In this document: piece after piece, positions 48,965 to 59,478 of the stretch | Layout of the letters: each line of letters starts with the position of its first letter | Position numbering within the stretch: position 1 is the first letter of the stretch | Source: Torymus aiolomorphi | Taxonomy: Eukaryota > Arthropoda > Insecta > Hymenoptera > Torymidae | NCBI GenBank assembly: GCA_036365515.1 | Contig: CM070876.1 | Span: 38,277,195 to 38,341,194 of the forward strand | Direction of reading: 5' to 3' | DNA length: 64,000 bases | The notes under the pieces: model-generated | Seen by the model: only the letters and a program-made list of their open reading frames with translations | The model's database searches: none | What the model was told of the DNA's origin: nothing | Program-made: the position numbers and the translations under genes

Positions 48965-50432
48965 AGCGCATAGCGCATGTCATTTCCATTTTCTAGTATA
49001 CATAAATACGTTCCCGAATAATTACGATTTTAAAAGAGGGCTAAAATAGTTTTAACTTTAAATATCTCTGAAATTCATAAACGAATTCTTTTACCCTAAG
49101 AATTTTTCTAATAAATAATATACAAACTCTACATCTCCACCAAATTTCAAAGAAATTAAAACAATTTTAATGTAGTTATATTGTGCGAGAACAAAGAAAG
49201 TCATTTTCAAAAAGACTAAAATTTTAAATATCAAACATCTCAAAAATTAACCATATAATCTGGATGAAATTTTACAAAGGTATTGCCTATATTGCATACA
49301 AAATAGTCTATAAATTTCAAGCTGATACATGAAGTCTTCATTGTGATATTACGATTTTGAAAAAAACGGTAAAAGGATTTTAACCTTAAATATCTCTAAA
49401 AATTATGAGACAATTCTTTTAGCTAAAGGACTTATACGATAATATGTAGACTCTACATCTCCAAAAAATTCAACATGATTAAACCAATTTTTGTTTTCTC
49501 TAGTTATCATGCGAGAAAGAAAATGACTTTGTAAAATACGAAAATTTTCAAAATCAAATATCTCAAAAAGTAATCGTACGATATTGATGAAAATTCGCAC
49601 ACATATTATCTATATCACATACAAAATTATCTATAAATTTGAAGCTGATACATGGAGCCATTCTCAAGAAATTACGATTTGATAAAAAGCTTAAAAAAAT
49701 TTTAACCTCAAATATTTCTGAAATTTCTAGACTAATCATTTTGCCCAAAGAACTCGACCGAGAGCTATCAAAAATCTACCTCTACAAGGAATTTCAAAGC
49801 GATTAAGTCAATTTTACTCCCGTTATCGTTGGACATACAAAACTCATTTTTTTCACATTTCAATTTTTTTCTCAAAAACTAGTCGACAAAATGAATCAAT
49901 TTTTACAGATTACAGCTATTTATATTCTGCATTATCATGATTTTCTCAAGAAAATTGACCGTTTAGTTTAGGAGTTATAAGCTTTTAAAAAAAATTCGTT
50001 TTAGTTAATAACAAAAGAACCGTGGTAGTAAAGAAATTTTTTTTTTAGAAAATATAGATATTTTAATGCTCTTTCGAATGCTATCCATTTGATTCAAATA
50101 TCTCGATCTTATTATTAAAAAAAAGCAAAAATTAATTTTGAGAAAATCGAAAATTCGAAATAAAACAAAAACGCATCGACGAATCAAAAAACAAATTTTC
50201 GACCCGCCATCACACAAAAAAAAACAAAAAAATGAGGCCTGTCCGGTCAAAATCGATCGAGTAGAAGCTGAGATCCAGGCGTACACACACACACGCACAC
50301 ACACACACATCCATACAGACATTTTTCAAAAATCATTTATTTTGATTCCTAACACCTCGAAAAACAATTATAACATGTTTTTACAATAACTCAAAAAATT
50401 ACTATCACGAAGCTTCCTCTAGGAAGAAGCAA
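48890..50432 (+). repeat. CA-bearing dispersed repeat, copy at 48.9-50.4 kb
   Basis: Almost identical to 43880-44700 over about 800 bases at an offset of 5,118. It continues through the ATGAGGCCTGTCCGG block and a short CA tract (50282-50309), and ends with the GCTTCCTC...GAAGC stem-loop at 50412-50430. Its left end shares AAAACAAAAGCAxGTxxACAAC with 40.75 kb. Confidence 0.8.
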
Positions 50433-51400
50433 AAGGCGGCCTTTTAAAAAAAAATCGAAAAATTTTTTCATCAAAAATCTTATAATACATTCTCACGATA
50501 TTTAGAACACATACGAAGTATGTGAAAAGCATAACAAAAGATCCATGCCCGTTATGTAAATTGTGTCGCTTTGAATTTCGTCAGTGTAACACTTGTTAAG
50601 TACTTGCTAAGTCATAGTATTCAAAATGAGTGATCGTCACCCCTGTCTTTCCGACAATATCTTTTGGCTGCAGCTCAGGCTGCGGGGAACTACGGGCTTC
50701 CCGACAAATCTAAAGTTATTTATCGTAAATGTAGTGTATTTCATGAATGGATGAATATGTTTTCCAATTCATGTTTTAATTAATTATTTATTTTAATTAA
50801 CGCATTTCATTGTATGTGGGGGGCTCCGCCCCCCCAAATCCAGGCGGGGGCTTCGCCCCCTGATCCCGTTCCTTCGCCCCACTTTCTTAAATAATTTGGT
50901 GGTTTAACGGGGTTCTTACATTTTTATTTAAATAGTAACTTCCATGTATGTATCAAATTTTACTCACAGTGTTGCAAAAAATAGCGTATGCAACGCGGGC
51001 GTACGAATTACAAGATTGTGCTGGTCAGCGCGACGATCAGCACGCGGGTATAAAATCGCATTTTACGCCCCACAATATTCTATTAATATGAAATAAATAA
51101 TTTTAAAATCTCTATCTATAAGTCTTGTAAAATTTAGGAAAATTCCAAATGTAAATTTAGAGCTTTTTTGTTCAATTTAGTGAGGTAATCATAGCATTTA
51201 AAGAGTACACAATAAAATCTCCAGCGTAACATAAATATTTTAAGTTAAATAAAATTTCTATCAAGTTTTATGCAGCTACAAATAAGTATCACAGTATTTT
51301 ATAGTTTTCATACATTTAAAATAAATCTAAATCCGTTTTCGTCAATAACTTAGAACTAAATATAGTGTTACGTATTTGAGAAATAAATGAACGAGGTGAA
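50433..51400. repeat. AT-rich DNA with two GC-rich hairpins
   Basis: GGGGGGCTCCGCCCCCC (50818-50835) and GGCGGGGGCTTCGCCCCC (about 50843-50860) stand in AT-rich DNA. A similar hairpin preceded by TTTCATT is at about 10423-10455, so this is a dispersed repeat landmark. No gene is seen. Confidence 0.5.
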
Positions 51401-51407
51401 AAAATAT

Positions 51408-51480
51408 GCGACGAGCGGGACGCGAACCCACGAACCCGAGGTTATTGTAGTCTCGCCCTCTACCACTGAGCTAACGTCGC
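51408..51480 (-). tRNA. tRNA-like sequence, probably tRNA pseudogene or SINE head
   Basis: 73 nt. The 5' GCGACG pairs with the 3' CGTCGC. There is an A-box-like TTAGCTCAGTGGTAGAGG and a B-box-like GGTTCGCGTCC. The anticodon stem (CGAG/CTCG) encloses a loop two bases too long, and the D stem is imperfect, so a working tRNA is unlikely. A fragment of the same sequence occurs at 25646-25675, which favours a dispersed tRNA-derived repeat. Confidence 0.45.
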
Positions 51481-51649
51481 GATGCTACAACAAGTGCATC
51501 GCCAGCTAGTTAGGTATGTTTATGCTGACTGAGTTGTTTCTCGTCTTCCACTTTATGTCCAACGTCGACGGAACCCTCCGTGACGATAGCTAGAGGTATA
51601 ATTTTGTTTTAAATTGTAGAGAATTTTATCCTCTATAAAGTGAATTCAT

Positions 51650-51849
51650 AATAAATAAATGATATTAACATTGAATTGTAAAGAAAAATGGAAAAATAAA
51701 ATTTTGAAAATCGAAAAATCGCAATAAACCAAAAAGAATTGACTATAACAAAAAAGAGATATTGACCCTAATTGTCTAACAAAAACAAAAAAAAAATGAT
51801 CCGTGTCCGATTAAAATCGATCGAGTAGGTTCCTAGATAAAGCGGTATA

Positions 51850-51889
<40 letters not shown>

Positions 51890-51923
51890 CACACACACAC
51901 ACACACAGACACAGACACACGTA

Positions 51924-51971
<48 letters not shown>

Positions 51972-52635
51972 GACATCCATACAGACATTTTCTAAAATCA
52001 TGAGATTCAAACTTCTAACACCTCTAATCATGTTTCTAGAGCGATTTAACGACCCTATTGAAAAATCTCAGGTGAGATCTCAGGTGATTTCTCAGGTGAG
52101 ATCTCATGTAAAATCTCACCCCAAAATCTCACCTGAGATTCTGCTCCAGATGCTACAGAAAACTTACGTTAATTGAAAATCAGCTTCTTCGGTATTGGGA
52201 ATCGCCTTTTAGGATGTTTTATCCCCCAGATGAGCTCAAAAATACATATTTAAAAGCATTTTACACAATTTTTCAATTTTTAAAATTTGATACATGAGAT
52301 CTCAGGTGATTTCTCAGGTCATGTGAGATCTCAGGTGAGATATCATGTATAAATTTTGAAAAATTGAAAAATTGTGTTAAATGCTTTTAAACATGTATTT
52401 TTGAGCTCATCTGGGGGGTAAAACATCCTAAAAGGCGATTCCCAATACCGAAGAAGCTGATTTTCAATTAACGTAAGTTTTCTGTAGCATCTGGAGCAGA
52501 ATCTCAGGTGAGATTTTGGGGTGAGATTTTACATGAGATCTCACCTGAGAAATCACCTGAGATCTCACCTGAGATTTTTCAGTAGGGGAAACTTAAAATT
52601 TTACTATTACAAAGCTTCTTCTAGGAGTTAGCAAA
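51650..52635 (+). repeat. CA-bearing dispersed repeat, copy at 51.7-52.6 kb
   Basis: It has the conserved GAAAATCGAAAAATCGCAATAA and TCCGATTAAAATCGATCGAGTAG blocks and a CA tract of about 120 bases (51853-51970). The right end GCTTCTTCTAGGAGTTAGC (52614-52632) is a decayed stem-loop. A 535-bp palindrome is inserted just before that end. Confidence 0.72.
52053..52587. mobile_element. 535-bp near-perfect palindromic MITE with CAGGTG/CACCTG arrays
   Basis: It starts CCCTATTGAAAAATCTCAGG and ends with the inverted CCTGAGATTTTTCAGTAGGG. Arms of about 240 bases are nearly perfect complements, centred near 52320. CTCAGGTGAGAT-type units are repeated at both ends and in the loop. It interrupts the CA-bearing repeat between GATTTAACGA and AAACTTAAAATTTTAC. 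Confidence 0.88.
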
Positions 52636-52939
52636 ATTAAGGATACTCTAGGGAGTGATATTATCTAAAGACGAAACCAAATTGTATAAAGATCGTTTTT
52701 GACTATGTTCTATCATGTTTAGTTGATTCGGCCAATTTAATCCAACTTTTTTTTATCTTTTGCACATTAAAATACATTGACACTTAGCTTACATAAATTA
52801 ATTGATTCCATTTTTTTATTTTTTATGGCCATAATGAATTGTATCACATCAAATTTTCTCTATGAATATTCGCAATAATACGAATACATATTTGCCGAAA
52901 ATACACGTTAGAAATGTAAATACACTATTTTTCTCAAAT

Positions 52940-53275
52940 AGCCACATATGTGTGTGTGTGTGTGTGTGCATGTGCGTGTGCATGTGCGTGTGCGTGTGGG
53001 TGTGTGCGTATGTATGTGTGCGTGTGCACGGACTGCCATGGAGGGAAATTTTGACAAGCAGATTGTCGAAATCGAAGCAGACGCATAGCTTACGCTTTCG
53101 GAAAGCCAAGTTTCAACTTTTGGTAATCGGATGTCTCTCAGTTAGTCATCCGATGACCAAAAGTTGAAACTCAGCTTTCCGAAAGAGTGAGCTATTTGTC
53201 TGCTTCGATTTCGTTGATACTCTTACCAAAACTTCTCTCCGTGTGTGTGTGTGTGTGTGCGCGCGAGTTTAGTGT
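52940..53275. repeat. Hairpin element flanked by TG microsatellites
   Basis: A TG/TGCG tract (52951-53030), then a hairpin with about 95-base arms (53038-53132 and about 53146-53241) around TCTCTCAGTTAGT, then a second TG tract (53242-53260). The arms share AAATCGAAGCAGAC, TTTCGGAAAGC and AACTTTTGGT.ATCGGATG. Confidence 0.78.
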
Positions 53276-53650
53276 GTCAAGGGGGTGGGTTATGTACCAA
53301 TATAACTCTTTGTTTTTCTAAAATAATTATACAAACAGTGTTTAGAATTAAAATATAAAATTTATACAAATGTTCAATTTATTTTATGTTAGCACTAAAC
53401 AATTTGTATTTTGTTCTTATTATATTGAAGTCATTGTAGTATTGTACCATAAGATACGGTCCTTTCAGAAAATAATTTTTATTTTACTTATATAAGATCT
53501 ATTAATGTGTGGAATGTTATATGTTAATTAAAGTAGAGTTAATAAACTAGAAACAAAATTAAAATCGAAAATTACATAATTGCATATGGAAATTGTGTTC
53601 ATTAAAGAAATAATCATTTAAAGTCTCGAATTTTTTTTATTTTTATTTAA

Positions 53651-54355
53651 GGTGTTGCATAGGTTTGGAGGGCCAAAAAAAGAATATTTTCTATAATTTT
53701 TTGGACAAACTAAATGAATTATTTTATTTTTACTTATGGCATTCGAAAGAGTAATATTTGAACAATATTACATACATTTTTCATTGAAAAATATTGAAAA
53801 ATCAGTAGATGAGAGCTGATCTGCGGACGCACCTTCGAAAAAAGTACCCTCGCGGTAGGCGGAATAACTTGTGATGGACTTATCTGAAACAAAAACCCGA
53901 ACGTTTTCTATTAGTAGATAGTAATAGCTCGAGATTTAACGAAGGATTTTGAAAAATAATAAAATTTGAATTTTTGGCCGAGTTTCGTGCAAAAATTTCG
54001 ATTTTCGGTAAAAATTTGGTCATGTATTGGCTTGTAAAATGAATTATGGTCAATAAAAATAAAAATCCTTCGTTGAATCACGGACTATTACTATCTACTA
54101 ACAGAAAACGTTCGAGTTTTTGTTTCAGATAAGTCCTTCACGAGTTATCCTGTATACCGCGAGGGTACTTCTTTCGCAGGTGCTTCCACAGATCAGCTCT
54201 CATCATTATTCAATATTTTTCAATGAAAAATTTATGTAATATTGTACAAATGTTACTATTTCGAAAGCGATAAGTTAAAATAAAATAATTCATTCAGTTT
54301 GTTAAAAAAATTATAGAAAATATGCTTTTTTGGCCCTCAAAACCCATGTAACCCC
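53651..54355. mobile_element. 705-bp TTAA-flanked palindromic MITE
   Basis: TTAA on both sides (53647-53650, 54356-54359). The ends are GGTGTTGCATAGGTTT and AAACCCATGTAACCCC. Arms of about 310 bases pair along their length (for example CCTTCGTTxAATC against GATTTAACGAAGG), centred near 54005. It has no ORF. TIR and target site fit a piggyBac-type non-autonomous element. Confidence 0.88.
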
Positions 54356-54359
54356 TTAA

Positions 54360-55390
54360 TTTCAACGTACAAAAGCTTATTTTATTCCTTACACAATTAT
54401 CTGAAAATCAAGGGTTGAATAAAAACTTAATTGCTCATAGGTTCCAGCACATTTTTCGGAACAACAATAAACTTTTTATCTTTGTAAATTAATTACTTTA
54501 GAATTTTTCAACGATGGATCTTTAGATAACTATTCAAGGAACAAAATAGGCTTTTGTATATTGAAATTGAATAAAAAATAAAAAGAATTAAACACTTAAG
54601 TGCTATCATTGTTTAGTGAACAGTATTTGCATTGGCAATTATAGAATTTTGGATTTACTAACTCTACTTCTTTCGAAATTTATCATCCCTCACATTATCA
54701 AATCATATGTAAGTAGAAGAAAAAAAATTATTTTCTAAAAGATCCTTATCTTGGGATCTAACTATCTTAATTATACAAAAAAATGTGTTATAAATTTCCT
54801 TTTTGTGAGAATAATTTTTGTTTAATTTCTTGTAATTACGACATCTAAATTAATAATTGACATTACTCGTAAATTTATAAAGATCCTAAGTTCGCGTATT
54901 GCGTGAATGTTGACCACGCCACAGCGAGATATAACAAAGTATATATTTATCCATTTTTTTACCATCTTTTCCAGTCTCTTTAATTTTTTAAACCATACCC
55001 CATTGTTCTCAGATTTCTGTAAAGCCATTTAATTAGATTGATACCGGATGCACTGCAATTATTATTTATGGCCAATTTTTTATAACCCAAGACATAATTA
55101 TAATATTTTCTTACTGACGAAACAAAGGGGAATTTACTACCATAAAAGCACAGAAGGGTCTTCGTAAGCGACTAATATATGGTAGTAATCCGCAGACGAT
55201 GAGTATCATTTGCATATGTATATTATTGGCAAATGAAAAAGTCAAATCACGGTGCGGTGATGAGAATGCGACTGAGTAGAGGGGGCGGAGGGCGGAGGGA
55301 GAATTTGCATGGGAAATTTCGTGGCTGTGGTCGCACTGTGCTCCGGCGTATAAGCGCGTAGGAGGCAGAAAGAATCGGGAAAGGAAAAAG
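54360..55390. other. AT-rich DNA, nothing recognised
   Basis: AT-rich until about 55250, then rising GC content towards the drumstick domain. No gene is supported. Confidence 0.45.
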
Positions 55391-57500
55391 AGGTGGTGGG
55401 TAGTGGTGATCGTTATACAGTCCTGTATACCGGGGGTGGCGTGCGGGTGCACGCGGATAATAAGGAAAAAAGGGACGAAAAGCGAAAAGTGCAGCCTGAC
55501 GCGAGTACAGAGCAGAGAATCTGCTATTCGCGAGGACAGCGTCAAGAGGCGCGGGCGCGAGCCAATGGCTCAGTGACTGGATCGCGCTGTGGGCGTATCC
55601 TCAACTCGCTGGGGGCGGGGCCTCCACGGAGCGCGCGCCGCGGAACCCGCGGCCCCGAGCGCTCGGGTGGGGGCCGATGGGGGGCGGAGAGGGGGGAGGG
55701 GGGACCGACACCGACTACTGTGCATTTCCCACGTGCCCTGGGAACCCTTGCGGCGGTCTGCGCGCGCGGCACGACGCGCCGGCCCCCGCGTTTCTCTCCC
55801 GCTCGTACTTGCTCTTTCTCCTCTTCTCTGTCTTGCTCTTCCTTCTTTCTCTCCTATCTCTTTCTCCGTCTCGCCGCAGCAATCGCTTGCTGGCTCGCTC
55901 GCACCCGTGTACGTTCGGTCGCGAGAAGAAAGTCGCGCTCACTCCGACTTTCTTTCGTGGCCGCACGCAAAACGCTGGTATTGTCGCAATTGACAATTGC
56001 TGTTAATTATGCCGGAAAGAAATTACTGCGGGGGCGTAGGGATCCTGAGAGGGAAAGAGAGAGGTATAGCTGACAGCAAGGATTTTTGCCAGGTTTTCCG
56101 GAGCCAGGCTGGCGGCTACCGCCCCCGCGTTCGCTCTCACGGGTGCGCGGGTGCTCGGGTGCGGGCGGGGGATGGGGCCGGGGGGGCGGTGCCTGCAGTC
56201 GGTGGCGGGGGCTGCATCAGAAGGCCCCGGAGCGGCAGCTCTCTAGAAGCCGCCGCGTCTCGCGAAGGATTTGTGAGTAAGCGCGCTGCTATTCGGCGAG
56301 CGCCGAGCGACGAGGACGAGACTAGCCCCACTTGTCTCTCTCTCTCGCTCTCTCACTCTCGTGCGGGTAAAAAGCGCTACTGCCTTTCCCTCTCTCTCTC
56401 TCTGTCGCGCTAACTGGCTTTGTGCGGTGGCGGCGGCGGCGCTTTACGGTGGCGGTGGCGGTGGCGGTGGCGGTGGCGGCTCGTGTGCCGCCGATCGACC
56501 GAGCGCGCGAGAGCGAGAGAGAGCGCGAGCGAGCGAGTTCGGTAGGGAGGTCCCCGGTCCTCCAACCAGAAGAAGCGAGCGAGACGGCACGAGGGAGCGC
56601 GAGCCAGCCAGACAGAGACGGCGACAGCAGCGGGACGGAGACCTTTGGCGTTACTCTACGACCTACCGTCCGACGGTCTACTATTCGGGCTACCAAGTAC
56701 CCGAGCGCCTGGCCAACCGGACTTTTCTTCAGTCGACGCCGCGCACCCAAACGGTCCAGACCTACCTACCTATCTGCACACACGCACACACTGCTATTCA
56801 TCTCGCGTGGCCCTCGCCCCGAGTCCGATTGCATATCAGCGCGCAGTGTCTAGTGATACCACCAGTGGAGCACCAGTTCGCCAGGAGCCTTCGCTCTGCC
56901 GCTACTCTGCAGACGCCTATCAGCATTGAGAAGCCACGGCGTGCACTCTGTCGCGACGGCAGCAGTACTCAACGGCAGTGACGACAGCGATCCCGCTGAC
57001 ATTTGACGTAAGTCTCTACTCCCTGACAACACTTATATCTCGGGCCCCGGCGCACAGGCATGTGCAGCAGCAACTGCTACCGTGCGGCAGCGGCTACCGT
57101 GCAGCGCTCGCGAAGAAAGGGGAGCGATGGGAGAAGGTGTGGTCGGGAGTCGGCCGGCGACTGGTCGAAAAACCGGTAGCCGGGGCTTTTAGCGCAGGGC
57201 GGCGCACAGTAGCGCTCGCTCGCTCCCGGTTGGCCCGTCGCCCCCCCTTGGACGCGCGCGCCGCGCGGCAGTCGCACTCGCGATGCGATACGCGGCCGCG
57301 GGCGACCAGGCGACGAGCGCGGCTCCCTACCTTTATTACGCCCTTCCTTCCCTACGCCCTTTCCCGCCCGTAACGATGTACGCAGCTCGCTGCGCGATTT
57401 CACGAGCCCAGCACTTCCTACAATGAATTTCCGCGCGCGTAAGTAGTAATAGACGAGAGACAAAGGCCGAGCCCATTTGTCATGTCGCGTCGATTGTTAG
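55391..57500 (+). other. GC/CpG-rich domain with a possible non-coding 5' exon (about 56.4-57.0 kb)
   Basis: Very GC-rich, with GGTGGC, CTCT and GAGA repeats. A strong donor GAC|GTAAGT lies at 57008, after a stretch without an obvious coding frame. It could be an upstream untranslated exon of the drumstick-like gene. Long Arg/Ala-rich frames on both strands overlap and have no domain, so I do not call them genes. Confidence 0.35.
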
Positions 57501-59140
57501 CTCACCCGCGAATATAAATTGCGATCGGGACGACGATAATAATACGCTCGAGGGGACAAAGAAAGGAATACGAGATAGAGTCGCTTCCAATGCGACAGAA
57601 GCAGTTAATCGTGTCGTGCAGCCTATCCGACGTGACAAACTCGTTGAGGCCTTGGCTAGCGCGCTCATTGACGCGTCAACGACGTGACGGAGGATAAGCG
57701 CGGATTCGCGAGTGAACGGGGCAAAAAGAGCGACAAAAGTTTTCTAAAATGGAAAGTCGAGAGTGCAACGAAAGGGCGGGCCGGTAGCGGAGAAAGAGAA
57801 AAAACGAAAAAGCCGAGCGTGGCTGCGGCGTAACGCGGGAGCCCAATTAGGCCCCACCAGGCCGTTTCGCCCCGCTAACCAGCCAACCGGGCTACGCCCC
57901 GCGCCGCCGTCGCCGCCGCTGCCGCAGTGGCGGCACGCTTATTACTCATTCGGACACGCCACTTCATGCTCTCGCGAACGACTGCATGCGAGCTATTCGG
58001 CTGGGCGTAACACGGGAGCCGAGAGCGAACGCTGAGAGAGCGGCTTATCGTCACCGGCCAAGTGCAACCCAACTCTTTCGGTTTGTAGAGTCTCTCTGCA
58101 TACAATAAGTTTTTAAATTGACTTTGTTTGAAAGTAGAATTCATTTTATAAAATTATTATTACGTTTTGATAACGAGTTGTAATATACATTGTGCTTTAG
58201 AATGTGTCAGCAAAGTTTCAGATATTTTCGACTTTATAATGTAACAGTTGAGGCAAAATATGTAATATGATGCAATAGATTGAAAACATGAATGTAATAG
58301 AGATATAGACCTCAGAAAAAATTAATAAACGGGTATAAATTTCTCTTCGCCCAATGAATACGCGAAATAATTAATTTTATCCATAAATTTCGTGACAAAC
58401 GATGTTTTCACTTAATTTTCTCTTGTCGTCGGACCGGCGATTTGTTTACGACGAAAAAAAGGTAGCGCTCTCGTGGCATTGACAAAAAAAAAAGTCGACG
58501 GCAACCGGAGAGTGAAAAAAAAGGAGCGAGCCGTTTGTCGGGTCTATAACGAGAGCGTTTTCCCGATGGTTCGAGGATAACGAGCGAGATCCCCCGTGGA
58601 GACTTAATGGGCGGTTTTTATAACGCACGAGCCTCTCGCTATATCGGCTCGCCGACTCTTTCTCTTTCTTTCCTGGCCGCGGAGTCGTTTACATTCTGTA
58701 AATATTGAACTACTAGAGGCCAGCACCGCGCGTGGCCTGATTAATAGTCCTCCGGGCACATTTTTTCGACGATTTTTCAAAAAACTGCGCGGTTATAAAC
58801 CGAAACACTAGCCGCGGCCGCTCGTGATTGGTCATTGTCGGGGGAGGGGGGGGGGGCACATAACTTCTGTACGCGAGAATCTCGGATATCGGTTCCCAAG
58901 GCCCGCGCTGCGGCCGTAAATAATTCATGCAAATGTACGCGACACGAGCCGGCGATCTTGACATTAGCATCGGCGCGGCGAGAGCCGGCGCGTAATGGGC
59001 AGGCCAATAATCCGCACAATTCGAGCGCTTGGGAGCCCCATGGGAAGCTCGGCGCGCTTTCGCGCAAATGAACAGCTACTCGCGCTACTTTATCGCGCCC
59101 ACGAGCGACGGCCGCGAGCGCAGTGCGATCGTGGGCGAGC
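57501..59140. other. Intergenic or upstream region of the drumstick-like gene
   Basis: Alternating GC-rich (57.5-58.08, 58.55-59.14 kb) and AT-rich (58.08-58.45 kb) DNA. A run of G at 58850-58858. No supported exon. Confidence 0.4.
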
Positions 59141-59147
59141 GCGGGAC

Positions 59148-59180
59148 TATATACGCAGCGCGTGCACGCGACTGAGACAA
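59148..59180 (+). promoter_or_regulatory. TATA-type core promoter candidate for the drumstick-like gene
   Basis: TATATA at 59148-59153 in GC-rich DNA, with an initiator-like CGACTGAG about 25 bases downstream (59169-59176). It would give a 5' leader of about 300 bases to the ATG at 59479. This rests on position and motif only. Confidence 0.4.
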
Positions 59181-59478
59181 AGCCGAAAACATAAGGAGCC
59201 GGAGAAAGAGGAGAGGCGCTGGGGGACGAAAAAAAGGTTGAGAAAACGACGACTCTGGTCCTGTTGGCAGGTAGTAGTCCCGAGAGCAGCAGCGGAGCAG
59301 TGCGGCGCAGCGGCGAAGCTCTCCGTCTCTCTCTGTATCTCCGTCTCGCTCTCTCGGAGCAGACGATACGCGCGAGCGAGGCGAGCGAGTGGAGGGAGAG
59401 GCTCTGCGAGCAGCAGCGGCCACACGTACTACACACATACTTCTTCACGGGCCGAGTCAGCGGTGGGAATTTATAAGG

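Noticed and set aside
55393..56073. 226-residue Arg/Gly-rich frame in GC-rich DNA
   Set aside because: No recognisable domain, competing frames on both strands, and homopolymer G runs; more likely regulatory or leader DNA.
59389..59478. In-frame upstream ATG adding 30 residues to the drumstick-like protein
   Set aside because: The added residues come from GC-rich leader sequence and do not resemble the family; the inner ATG matches the expected short N-terminus.
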